A stretch of DNA of 24,262 nucleotides from positions 1 through 24,262 of the forward strand of contig JASJFT010000376.1 of assembly GCA_030770425.1 (NCBI GenBank), written 5' to 3'. Shown piece by piece: positions 1 through 8,838 of this stretch (position 1 is its first letter; the number at the start of each line of letters is the position of its first letter). The notes below the pieces were generated by a model. That model had not been told where the DNA came from. It ran no database searches and worked only from the letters and a program-made list of their open reading frames with translations. Position numbers and translations under genes: made by a program. This DNA comes from Darksidea phi. Its lineage: Eukaryota > Ascomycota > Dothideomycetes > Pleosporales > Lentitheciaceae.

Positions 1-80
1 GAGGTACCTCTGGACGATCAAACCTTAATCCGAAGAGATTTCCTAGCGCGCTCCACCCGCAGGCGCTTCCCCACCAACTA
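1..80. other. Unmutated flank, probable edge of host unique DNA
   Basis: These 80 bases are GC-rich and contain ordinary CpA and TpG (near 11, 18, 54, 61, 72 and 75), unlike everything that follows. The composition changes abruptly at about position 81. RIP acts on repeats and stops near their edges, so I infer that this is single-copy DNA next to the transposon block. Plus-strand frame 1 is open from base 1 through the boundary (about 26 codons, rich in Arg), so it could be the end of an exon, but no family is recognisable. It starts with the 10-bp palindrome GAGGTACCTC. Confidence 0.55.
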
Positions 81-98
81 CTTACTTATAAAATATAT

Positions 99-562
99 TA
101 TAATACTTTTATAAATCTCTTTTCTCTAAAAAGATATTAAATACTTTAGTAATATTAGAACTTAAAATAATTAGTTTTAAGACTTATCTAAGAAAGTATT
201 ATATATTATTTATTCTAAGTATTATAAATCTTTAAAGACTTAGAATTAATATTTAATTACTATTTTTAATTAAAAATTAAAGATTTTAGAATAATATAAG
301 ACCCTAGAATTAAGTATAATTAATTAGAAGTTATAATAGTTAAGATAGTCTTTTAATTAATAAATAATAGAATTAGTATATTAAAGCTATTCTAAGATAG
401 TACTATAAGAATAGAAGAATAAGAGATTCTTATACCCGAATAGAGCTTAATATACTAAATAAGCTAATTAACTATTAGACTAATTCTCGGGATTATCTAA
501 TCTACTAATTAAAATAGAAAATAAGTAAAATAACTAGATTACCTAGAAAATAGACTATAATA
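99..562 (-). repeat. LTR of the element B family, inverted, probably solo or truncated
   Basis: Read on the minus strand, this matches the plus-strand LTRs at 8373-8838 and 24032-24262 over its whole length. It begins TATTATAGTC (from TGTT) and ends GTATTATA (from TTACA). Length is 464 bp against 466 bp for the copy at 8373. The flanks do not give a convincing target duplication (TATAT on the left, ATTTC on the right), and no polypurine tract lies upstream in LTR sense. It is therefore best read as a solo LTR or the stump of a rearranged minus-strand element. Differences from the other copies are mostly C/T and G/A transitions. Confidence 0.75.
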
Positions 563-1170
563 ATTTCGAGGATCTTTAAAAAGCTATTTTAGATTAATTA
601 TTTTAAAGAGGGTTATCTTATTACTAGTACTATTAGGAATTAATAAATCTTAGGAACTAATAAATTATAGGAACTATTAAATTATAGAAACTAATAAACT
701 AGATATTAGATATCGGTTTTAAAAGAATTATCTAATAATCTTATATATCTTTTAGATAGATTATACCCTAAAGAGATAGTAATTTATCTTATCTATACTA
801 AAATACTACTATTTACTTCTAACTAGAGAACTTATCCTCTATATTACCTTTTAAGAATTTATTTTCTAATATTTAAATTACTTTCTATATAAGATAGTCT
901 AGAGTAATAAAGTTATCTAATACTATTAAAGTAAAGAACTAATACTACTAATATAGATAATATTACTACTTAAGTTCTATATTAGAGATAGCGAATATTC
1001 TATACTCTAGCTTAATCCTATTTATTAATACTATCGAATTAAATAGCTAAAAATATTCTAGAAAGTCCTACTTTAAACTAGATTATAGCTAAACTTATCT
1101 AATTATATAAGTAGAAGTAAAATAAACTTAATAAGACTATATTAGTCTAATTATATAAAGAATATAGGTA
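563..1170. other. AT-rich left end of element A, no clear gene
   Basis: About 600 bases between the inverted LTR and the first gag-like reading frame of element A. It should be the leader and gag N-terminus, but no LTR, primer-binding site or conserved motif of A can be recognised. The only structure I see is the 17-bp tandem repeat listed separately. The true left end of A is not resolved. Confidence 0.4.
635..702. repeat. 17-bp tandem repeat, four copies
   Basis: Four head-to-tail units start at 635, 652, 669 and 686, each a variant of AGGAACTAATAAATTAT. Differences between units are mainly T/C and A/G. The array lies just inside the left end of element A. Confidence 0.8.
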
Positions 1171-1179
1171 ATATAAGAT

Positions 1180-2080
1180 AGAAGATCTTATAATAATCTA
1201 ATTAAAGATTATCCCTTCTATTAATACTCGAATAATAGTATTATCTTTTATAAATAGTCTTTTATATCTAAAGAATTCTTATATATTTATAAAGAAGAAC
1301 TATTAAAATTATAATCTTTAGATAGTAAACTATAAGATCTATTTTATAGATAATCTATAAAATTTCCTTTAAGAGTATTAAAAGGTATTTTTTAGTACTT
1401 ATTATATTTTAAAAGAGCTTAAGATATTTTAAAGAATAAAATAATAATAATAACTAGTTCTTAATTCTATATAATAACTAATTTAGAAATAATTATTAAA
1501 GAAGATACTAGATATACTAGAAATAGAATTAGAAAAAAAGTAATAAATAATAGAAGTTCTTAAAAATTATAAATAATATTCTTATTAAAGTTCTATTAAT
1601 CTTCTTAACTATATAAGATCTCTTTAGAAGAAGATTAATTAAGTATTTAAAAGTAATTAAATCTTAGAGTTTTTTAACTATTTATTAAAGTAGATTAAAA
1701 ATAATTTATTTTATTAGTACTCTAAAAGATAGTTAAGTATTTAAAATTATAAAGAGATAGTTAATTTAAATTAACGTCGTTATTAATATAAGTAGGGGAA
1801 GCCTAAGGCTAAATTTAAAGAAAAAAGATAAAAATCTAATTAAAAGAATAATAGGGATCTAGTAAAAACTTCGAAAAAGTTTAAGTAAAATAAAGAATAT
1901 TTATTAGAATTTAAAAAGGATACTAAGTTTAATAATAATACTACTAGTTTTAAAGTAGTCTATTATTACTATAATAAGTCTAGATATATAAAATTAGACT
2001 ATAAAGTATTTAAGAAGACTAAGATAACTAAAAAAGAGAAGTTTAAAAAAGTTATAAATTTAAAAAAATAATCTTTACTC
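1180..2080 (+). pseudogene. gag: gag remnant of element A with zinc knuckle
   Basis: Capsid/nucleocapsid polyprotein of the retrotransposon, which would package element RNA in cytoplasmic particles. The firm evidence is the zinc knuckle at 1961-2002: Tyr codons at 1961, 1970, 1985 and 2000 sit with exactly the CX2CX4HX4C spacing. This is what RIP makes of TGT/TGC and CAT/CAC. The spacer reads N-K-S-R, from an expected N-K-S-G before the His. It is preceded by a Lys-rich, basic stretch and followed by another (K-K-T-K-I-T-K-K), typical of nucleocapsid. Upstream to about 1180 the frame reads as a charged, helical protein, but capsid motifs are not identifiable. Many TAA/TAG stops; no start codon survives because ATG has become ATA. 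Confidence 0.7.
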
Positions 2081-2149
2081 TTTTAACTTATATAGACCTT
2101 ATTAAGAAGATATTTAGAGAAAATCTAAGTTAAGTATATAATATACTTT

Positions 2150-4676
2150 ATCTAAAGTTATAAATTACTAACTATTCCTATAATAGTTAAGTTTAAAGAT
2201 TTAGAGGTATTTATTAATCTAAGGTTATAATTTAACCTTCTATTAGCTAAAGCTATTAAGAAGATAGACTTAATAGTAGAACTTTTATCTAAACTTCTTA
2301 TAAAGATAGCTAATAGGTCTATTATAATAATATATAAGGTAACTATTATTAATATATATATTAAGAATATTTATAGATATATTTAAATATATAACTTATT
2401 ATTTATAGTTATAAATCTTAATTAATATTCTATATACTTAAAGATACTATAGATTAAGATCTATAATTTAAAATTAAATTTTATAATAAGATAAATACGA
2501 TATTAGAAAATACTAAATAAATTTACTAGCTAGTACTAAAAGATAATAACTAAATTTACTAAAGAGTTTAATAAAATAGTAAGAAGTTCTTTAGTAGATA
2601 TTTATACTATTATTATTTATAATTTAATCCTCTTAGATATAGTTTAGAGTTTATTAACTTATTAATCTAAATATTATATTAATATAGTAAATATAGGATT
2701 AAAAGACTCTATAATAAAATTTCTAGACTATAGACCTTATAATTTAAGTATAGATCTAGAATCTGAAGAGATTCTATCTTATTAACTATTATATAACCTC
2801 TTAGCCTTAAAATTAAAGATATTAAGGAAGTATATTAATAAGTATCTAGTTAAAGACTAGATTAGACGCTTAAAGTCCTTTATTAAAGTATTAATTCTCT
2901 TTATAAAGAAGAAAGATAGTAGTTTAAGACTATATATAGACTATAAAGATCTAAATAAGATTATAATTAAAGATTATAGCTCTCTACCCCTAATTGAAAA
3001 ATCTTTAGAATATTTAGTCTAAGTAAAATAGTTTATTAAGTTTAACTTAAGTAAAACTTACTATTAAATCTAAATAAGAAAAGAGAATAAATAAAAGACT
3101 ATCTTTTAAATATATTATAGATATTTTAAATATATAATAATATCTTTTAGATTAATAAACGTCTTAACTATCTTTTATATCTATATTAACTATATTCTAG
3201 TAGAACTAGTAGATATAATATATATTATATATCTTAATAATATTTTAATCTTCTTTAATATAGAGAAGGAATATAAGATATATATTTAAGAAGTATTATA
3301 AAGATTATATAAAGCTAAGCTTTTTTATAATCTAAAGAAGTATAAATAATATACTAGATTTATAGAGTATCTAGAGTATTTAATTATATCTAAAGAAATC
3401 TTAATAGATTTAAAAAGAATTAAAACTATTTAAGAATAGTCTATATCCTATATTATATATTCTATTTATATATTTATTAACTTTATAAATTATTATTATT
3501 ATTTTATTAATAAATTTAGTTAAAAAGTACTTTTATTTATTTAAATAATATAAAAGGCGCCTAAAGCTATCTAAGCTAGAAAAGTTATAAGAAGAAAGAA
3601 AAGCTAACCCCTAGATATAAGTCTAAAGAGAAGAAAGATATAAAATAAGCTAAAAGACTTATTTACTATAATACTAATCCTTATTTATTTTAAGAGGAAA
3701 TAAGAAATTAAAATAGAGATTAATACTTTAGAAGACGTAATTATAAATATATTAAGCTAATTAATATCTAATAGTAATAAAAAGGTCTAATAGAGGCCTA
3801 TTAACTTCTATTTAAGAAAATTAGTTATAGTTAAGTATAATTATAATATATATAACTAAGAACTTTTTATAATTATTAAAAGTTTAATCTATTAAAAATA
3901 ATATCTTAATAGATAGTTTTTTAAAGTACTTATAAATTATAATAATCTAAAATAATTTATAAAGATGAAATTCCTTAATTAATATTAAGTTTATTCTTAT
4001 TTAGTACTATTAAAGTTTAATTTTATTATTAAATACTAATTAAGATTTATAAATCTACTAGATAGACCTTTATATTAACCTAATTATATTATAGAAATAA
4101 AAGAACTAGTATAGAAATAAAATAAGTTTTTTATTAAGCTAATATAGGATTTACTAAGTAGAAGTTTATAAAAGACTAGTACTCTTATTACTACTATTAT
4201 ACGAGCTATAACGGTCTAAAAATAGAGTAGTAAAATAAAAAGAACTATCTATTACTTTTAATATAAAGACTTAGCTTAGAAGAAGATAAAATACTATTAA
4301 AAGATATTAATAAGAGAAAAAGAAGATAACTTAGAAATAAAGAAGAACTTCGATAACTTAAATAACTTAATAAAAGTTAAGAATAATCTTAATAAAGAGT
4401 TAAAGATAAATAAATATATAAAAACTTTTATAGATTTTAAAGATAATAAAATATACTAAAATAAATCTAAATATTTTATAATAATAGAAGAGATAGCTAT
4501 AGTAATCTAAGAGTACTATAATACTTCTCTATCTAGCTATTTTAGTATAGTAAGAATATTAACTAAATTATAGAGAAAATATATATAAACTAGAATAATA
4601 AAGATAATAAAAAAGTATATTTATAATTATATATATTATAATAAAGTAGTTACTTATTATTATTATTATTTTTTAA
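2150..4676 (+). pseudogene. pol: pol remnant of element A: protease, RT, RNase H, integrase zinc domain
   Basis: Polyprotein for reverse transcription and integration. A region resembling a retropepsin follows gag (about 2200-2400). RT is unmistakable: the frame at 2915 reads D-S-S-L-R-L-Y-I-D-Y-K-D-L-N-K, the RIPed form of Gypsy DGSLRLCxDYRxLNK. The catalytic YLDD box is at 3230-3253 as Y-L-N-N-I-L-I-F (both Asp codons now AAT). RNase H follows (about 3700-4070), with F-Y-x-R-K-L and Y-N-Y-N-I-Y-N-x-E-L-F in the expected places. At 4511-4640 comes the integrase HHCC finger: E-Y-Y-N-T-S-L-S-S-Y-F, then Y-I-Y-N-Y-I-Y-Y-N-K-V-V, with Cys and His turned to Tyr. All motifs are in the same frame as the gag zinc knuckle, so there is no net indel. 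The gene breaks off at I1. Confidence 0.88.
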
Positions 4677-4959
4677 TATATAGGGGTATAAAGCTAAAAT
4701 CTAAAAATTATATAAATAGATATAGCCCTCTACCCAAGTTATATAAAAGTATTAATATATTATTTTATATAATTCGCGCGTTTAATAGCGTAAATAGACC
4801 TAATAGCCCTTTAGATATACGATTATCGCGTACTACTTAGGTTATCTTAAAGGCCGAACGGCGGAACTACTAAGCCCCGATTAGGACTAGTAGCTATAGG
4901 ACATTTCTACGAAATAGCCTAGTATTAAATAGCCTATATATAAGGATACTAAGTACTCC

Positions 4960-5740
4960 CTCTACTTTCTTACGTATACCTCTACTCGCTAAATATAAGA
5001 TAACTTCCTACGCTATTTTTATAAATTACTACTTTATTCTACTTTAGTCTATAGGTATATCTATATACTATATTATCCTTTATAACTTTAAAATAGATAC
5101 TATCTACGTATACGAATATCTAGACTACGAACTTAATAATATTGTCGACTATAATTATACCTTTTAAAAGGAAGAATATAGTAAGCTTATAATTATAGAG
5201 CTATAGCTTATATATATAGAGGGTCGGTTCGTATACCTACTAAATATACTATAGATAGTATAGGTTTATTAGCTCGGTATCTACTTAATATACGTTAAGG
5301 TAGATAAGAATAATAAAAAGAACTTTCTTAAATAGTAACTATTAAGACTAAGCTAGCTTACTAAGAATCTTAGGGTTCTATAGAAAGACGAAGTAGCGGA
5401 TTTTCTAAAGAGGGATTTCTAGACGAAGGAGAGTATAGAGTATATAGTAAAGGTACTTTAAGCTATCTATAGGTTTTAAGATATAAAGAAGATTAAAGAG
5501 ATAAAGGCGAAAGTAATAAAGTAATAGAGGGTCGAAGTAGAGAAGAAGTTAGTAGTATAGAGTAAGATTAATAGAGGCTATTCGATTTATATATATAGAT
5601 TTAAAAGATAGTAGGGGGAAGAGAAGGGAAAGAGGGGGAATAGTTATTAATATTTCGTAGTAGTTACTTAGTATTAATATAGTAGAAATTGTTGTAGTAT
5701 ACTAGTCCTTTTCTATACTTAGTTAGTAAGACCGAATAAG
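4960..5740 (+). pseudogene. Decayed ORF of insert I1, family not recognised
   Basis: A reading frame of roughly 250 codons, interrupted only by TAA and TAG that RIP can explain. The clearest parts are around 5108-5170 (Y-V-Y-E-Y-L-D-Y-E-L-N-N-I-V-D-Y) and 5380-5570, a charged, probably helical stretch (K-D-E-V-A-D-F-L-K-R-D-F, then K-K-I-K-E-I-K-A-K-V-I-K). The C-terminal part is basic and glycine-containing (5600-5640). Start and stop cannot be fixed. I recognise no transposase, RT or gag motif. It could be ORF1 of a LINE, a DNA-binding protein of a non-autonomous element, or a captured gene fragment. Confidence 0.45.
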
Positions 5741-5820
5741 AGTATATAATAGAATATTATATAAAAGAGTTTATATAACGGTCTAAGCTACTTATTATTA
5801 TAAATTATATAGTCTATTAT

Positions 5821-5920
5821 AACTATTATTAAATTTTAGTACTAGTCTTTAGATATATATAGTTTATTATAACTATTATTAAATTTTAGTACTAGTCTTT
5901 AGATATATATAGTTTATTAT
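5821..5920. repeat. Perfect 50-bp tandem duplication in the I1 tail
   Basis: Positions 5821-5870 and 5871-5920 are identical, base for base. Every other duplicated sequence here differs by RIP transitions, so this duplication probably arose after RIP, or is an assembly effect. The second copy runs on into the poly-A tail region. Most of the unit also occurs at 11779-11815 in I3. Confidence 0.9.
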
Positions 5921-5963
5921 TAAGTAAAAAAACTCCCCTATAATAGTATATAGCTTTTCCTTA

Positions 5964-5964
5964 G

Positions 5965-5995
<31 letters not shown>

Positions 5996-6112
5996 TAATT
6001 AAAAAAAATAATAAAAAAAAAAATTAAAAAAAATTTTTTTTTATAAATTAAAAAAACACCCCAAAAAAATTATAAAGCTTTTCCTTAAAAAAAAAAAAAA
6101 AAAAAAAAAAAA
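5964..6112. repeat. Duplicated poly-A tail with an unmutated A-rich island
   Basis: A27 at 5965-5991 and A26 at 6087-6112 each follow a version of AGCTTTTCCTTA. Between them lie about 95 bases of almost pure A and T with the short unmutated word ACACCCCAAAA at 6056-6066, which contains two CpA in DNA otherwise free of them. The second tail looks like a degenerate copy of the first. Homopolymer slippage, a second retroposition, or sequencing/assembly noise in homopolymers could each explain it. Confidence 0.7.
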
Positions 6113-6592
6113 CTATTATTAATTCCTAATAATTCTTAATAAGAGGTTATAATAGATTTTATTACTAAACTATTTCTAAGTAAAAATAATAAGATAGTAT
6201 ATAATATTATTCTAGTTATAGTATATTATTTCTCTAAAATAGTATATTATATTCTAGTACGAAATAATTAGAATAGTATTAACTTAATCTAAGCTTAGAT
6301 TTATAAGATTATCTAATTATATAATACTTCTACTATAGTTCTATTTAATTAAAGTCTAATTATAAATATAAAGTATTAAAATTCTTTTAATTATTATTTA
6401 AACTTAAAAAGAATTCTTACTTCTATATACTACCTATAAACTAATAATTAAATTAAGAGGTAAAATTAAATAATAGAATAATATCTAAAGTACTATTATT
6501 ATATTAAATAAAATAATTAAATATTATAAATATTCTTAATAAAGTTTATATATAATAATAGTATATATTTAATTATTTAATTTAGATTTATA
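6113..6592 (+). pseudogene. pol: Element A integrase core, continuation after I1
   Basis: The DDE integrase core that joins element cDNA to the host chromosome. In the same frame as the part before I1, it reads L-L-L-I-P-N-N-S, then E-V-I-I-D-F at 6143-6160, the conserved M-D-F that starts Gypsy cores. Further on come Y-Y-L-x-T-N-N-x-I-K at about 6430-6455, the RIPed form of YHPQTDGQT, then E-x-Y-L-K-Y-Y and F-I-Y-N-N-S-I-Y near 6545-6575 (FxYNNSxH motif). The catalytic region is recognisable but full of stops. It is cut at the R-F-I codons 6584-6592 by I2 and resumes with the same codons at 7755. Confidence 0.85.
6584..6592. repeat. Candidate 9-bp target duplication of I2 (left copy)
   Basis: AGATTTATA, repeated at 7755-7763. 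The codons aga-ttt-ata of the A integrase are read on both sides. The AT-rich setting makes a chance match possible, but the frame continuity supports it. Confidence 0.6.
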
Positions 6593-7754
6593 TAGTAGGA
6601 GTCTCTTTAAAAGGTTCGTATAAAATATAGTAGAAGTTTATATATAGTAGAGGTACTATACCTATATCTTATATATAATAATAGAGCTATAGAGCTATAT
6701 ATAGTACTATCGATTATAAGATACTAATAAGATAATATTTCGAATATTAAGACGCTAGATAAGAAATAATATATAATACTAAACTATAGAGCCTAGTTAG
6801 AAGACTAATAGCGGTAGTAAGGAGTTAGCGTACTAATACTACTACCTATAGTATAAAAATTACCTATAATAATACTAGTATTCTACTTATATCTATCTCT
6901 TATTCTTAGCTAGCTTCCTTATATTAATATCTACTAACTATATATCTTCGTTAACGATTATTCGCCTAGTCCTTTAGTAGGACCGTTAGTAGAAACTAAA
7001 GTAGAATAGACTATTCGAGTATAGCGCTCTAAACCTTTTAAATATCGTAGCGGAGCGTCCCTAGCGCTATAGGTAGAAGATACTACTAATAGAGCTCCTT
7101 AATTATAATAATTATTAGTATAAAATCAATTATACGTTGAATATATTCGAGGAAATAAGTAGTAATAGGATTTTTATATAGCTATTAGTAGTTACCTATA
7201 ATATATTCCTATTCGAGGCCCTATATAACGAGGATAGGTATTTCGTTAAGAGGTAGCTATATCGTCTACGTAGACTAGAGGACAAGCTTATATAAGGAAG
7301 ACTATTTAAGAGGGAGAAATTAATCTTCTTAGTAAACTATTAAAGGAACTAATACCTAACGTAGAAGATAAAGCTGGTATCTATAGTAGATATAATACGA
7401 ACGATAGTATAGAAGCGGATAACAGGGATATCTAGCTAGGGAGGCTACTAGTAAGTAGAGAACTAAGAAGTAGCCTAGCGTAGGTTACCTTACTATTATT
7501 ATTAATAGAGGGTTTAGTATTATCGGTACGTTTAACTATCTATATATATTATTAATAAATTAGAAGCTATTATTATCCTATAGTTACTACCTATTACGTA
7601 AGATATCGAAATATTAAAATATAATAAGGTAATTAGAATTATAAAAAATATAGCTAGCCTAGAAGCTAACGTAACGTTACACCGAGTAGTAGTCTAAGCT
7701 CCTAGAAGAGGGATATATTTAATTATAAAGTAAATATTATTTTATATTTATTAT
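6593..7754 (+). mobile_element. Insert I2: 1.16-kb element of unknown class inside A
   Basis: The insert splits the integrase of A. AGATTTATA occurs at both edges (6584-6592 and 7755-7763), and A's translation carries on through the same codons, so this looks like a 9-bp target-site duplication. Removing 1171 bases explains the change of phase from one side to the other. I2 is richer in GC and CpG than A and holds six of the few surviving CpA/TpG sites in the window. I see no terminal inverted repeats, LTRs or clean poly-A; the 3' end is merely AT-rich. A variable-length duplication would suit a truncated LINE; 9 bp would also suit a Mutator-like DNA element, but nothing else supports that. 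Confidence 0.6.
6825..7716 (+). pseudogene. Decayed ORF of insert I2, family not recognised
   Basis: One frame (codon starts divisible by 3) stays protein-like for nearly 300 codons; its stops are TAA/TAG, as expected from CAA/CAG. The best-preserved stretch is 7119-7320: Y-K-I-N-Y-T-L-N-I-F-E-E-I-S-S-N-R-I-F-I, then F-E-A-L-Y-N-E-D-R-Y-F-V-K-R and L-Y-R-L-R-R-L-E-D-K-L-I, a charged, helical pattern. Many of the lost codons look like glutamines, so the original protein was probably Gln-rich. No catalytic motif is visible. It could be a gag-like or ORF1-like protein, or a captured host gene. Start and end are approximate. Confidence 0.45.
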
Positions 7755-7763
7755 AGATTTATA
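7755..7763. repeat. Candidate 9-bp target duplication of I2 (right copy)
   Basis: Right-hand copy of AGATTTATA at the point where element A resumes. Confidence 0.6.
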
Positions 7764-8372
7764 CTATAAGATATAGATTAATCTATTTAGTTATTTAATA
7801 ATAGAGAATCGCCCTCTAGATACGTAATAGTTACTAGATTAATTAAAATTAAGGCTAAATATACTTAAAAACTTAAAACTACTAATAAATACTAATAATA
7901 ATTCTAAAATAAGAAAAGAATACTTCTTAAACTAAAGATAGGGGACTAAGTATATATTTTAATATATTACTTTAGATCTTATTATCTAAAAAAGAAATTA
8001 AATTAGAAATACTTAGATCTAGATATAATAATAGAAAAAATTAGAATAGTAGTCTACTAAATAGATCTATTAGATACTTTAGATATCTATCTAGTCTTTT
8101 ATATATCCCTATTAGAACTATATAATCTAAAGAAATCGTTATTATATTTAAAAGACCTAGCTAAAAAATATACTTTAATAAGTAGAAAATAATATTTATA
8201 AAATTAATAAGTTAATTAATAAAGAATAAAATAAGAATAGAAATTAGTATTATCTAGTTTCTTAAAAAGATTACCTATTAGAAAAACTCTTAGAAATTTA
8301 GTATAAATATAAATAAAAATATACTTAAAATATTTTATTTAAAGAAAGAAATTATCTTAAGGTACTAAAAGA
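7755..8372 (+). pseudogene. pol: Element A integrase C-terminus and chromodomain
   Basis: The C-terminal end of pol. From about 7905 the frame reads L-K-I-G-D-x-V-Y-I-L, then Y-L-D-L-D-I-I-I-E-K-I and F-Y-I-S-L-L-E-L-Y-N (7910-8120). This is the post-core integrase module of chromoviruses, which ends in HVSLLEPY. The chromodomain follows at about 8182-8330: V-E-N-N-I-Y-K-I-N-K-L-I-N-K-E and Y-Y-L-V-S-x-K-D-Y (from YLVxWKDY, Trp lost). In chromoviruses this domain recognises histone H3 methylation and directs integration to heterochromatin. The chromodomain is in a different frame from the preceding part, so an indel lies between about 8160 and 8182. The frame runs into the LTR at 8373 without a visible polypurine tract. 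Confidence 0.8.
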
Positions 8373-8838
8373 TATTACGATCTATTCCCTAGATAATCTA
8401 GTTATTTTACTTATTTCCTATTTTAATTAATAGATTAGGTAATCCTAAGAATTAATCTAATAGTTAATTAGCTTATTTAGCGCGCTAAGCTCTATTTAGA
8501 TATAAGAACCCCTCGTTCTTATATTCTTATAGTACTATCTTAGAATAGCTTTAATATATTAATTCTACTATTAGTTAATTAGAAGACTACCTTAGTTATT
8601 ATAACTTCTAGTTAATTATACTTAGTTCTAGGGTCTTATATTATCCTAAGATCTCTAATTTTTAGCTAGAGATAGCGACTAAATATTAACTCTAAAATCC
8701 TTAGAGATTTATAGTATTTAGGGTAGATAGTATATAATACTTCCTTAAATAAGTCTTAAAACTAACTACTTTAAGTTCTAATATTACTAGAGTACCTAGT
8801 ATCTTCTTTAAAAAAAAGAGATCTATAAAAATATTATA
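8373..8838 (+). repeat. 5' LTR of element B
   Basis: A 466-bp LTR. It starts TATTACGATCTATTCCCTAG (TG of the LTR turned TA) and ends AATATTATA. It matches 24032-24262 in the same orientation and 99-562 in reverse orientation. Shared words include AGAACCCCTCGTTCTTATA and AGTACTATCTTAGAATAGC. Because A ends immediately upstream, it could instead be the 3' LTR of A. The matching LTR at 24032, which follows B's own pol gene and polypurine tract, favours B. Confidence 0.8.

Larger units (their letters stand above)
4677..6112 (+). mobile_element. Insert I1: poly-A-tailed retroposon-like element inside A
   Basis: A stretch of about 1.43 kb separates the integrase zinc domain of A from its core. A's frame resumes exactly after the poly-A at 6113, with L-L-L-I-P-N-N-S (the PLPIP linker of Gypsy integrases). 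I1 has visibly more CpG and GC than A. It carries one decayed plus-strand ORF (about 4960-5740), a 3' region with a 50-bp tandem duplication, and two A tracts of 27 and 26. A plus-strand ORF followed by poly-A suggests a LINE or another retroposed RNA. No RT or endonuclease domain is visible, so it would be non-autonomous or 5'-truncated. The left boundary is approximate, because the TTATTA-rich junction hides any target duplication. Confidence 0.65.
563..8372 (+). mobile_element. Gypsy element A (chromovirus type), RIP-degraded and split by I1 and I2
   Basis: A Ty3/Gypsy LTR retrotransposon remnant. Reading the plus strand in order gives a gag zinc knuckle (1961-2002), protease and RT (2160-3500), RNase H (3700-4070), integrase zinc domain (4490-4676), integrase core (6113-6592), integrase tail (7755-8160) and chromodomain (8182-8330). 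The RT-integrase-chromodomain order identifies Gypsy/chromovirus. The landmarks from zinc knuckle to integrase core are all in one frame once I1 is removed. I1 (about 4677-6112) and I2 (6593-7754) are later insertions. No LTR can be assigned to A with certainty: the LTR at 8373 abuts A directly but is also the 5' LTR of B. Confidence 0.85.

Noticed and set aside
1..80. tRNA or 5S rRNA gene in the GC-rich first 80 bases (it ends in CCACCA-like sequence)
   Set aside because: No cloverleaf arms pair on either strand, no B-box-like GGTTCGANTCC is present, and the bases do not match the fungal 5S pattern I know.
87..562. Left LTR as the 5' LTR of element A
   Set aside because: It is in the opposite orientation to the coding sequence of A and lacks a matching primer site or polypurine tract next to A.
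634..702. CRISPR array from the regularly spaced 17-bp units
   Set aside because: The units are directly adjacent with no unique spacers, and the setting is fungal.
4677..6112. I1 as a DNA transposon with terminal inverted repeats (AGGGGTATAAAGC at the left against its reverse near the right tail)
   Set aside because: The match is short, imperfect and not at both exact ends; the poly-A and plus-strand ORF fit a retroposon better.
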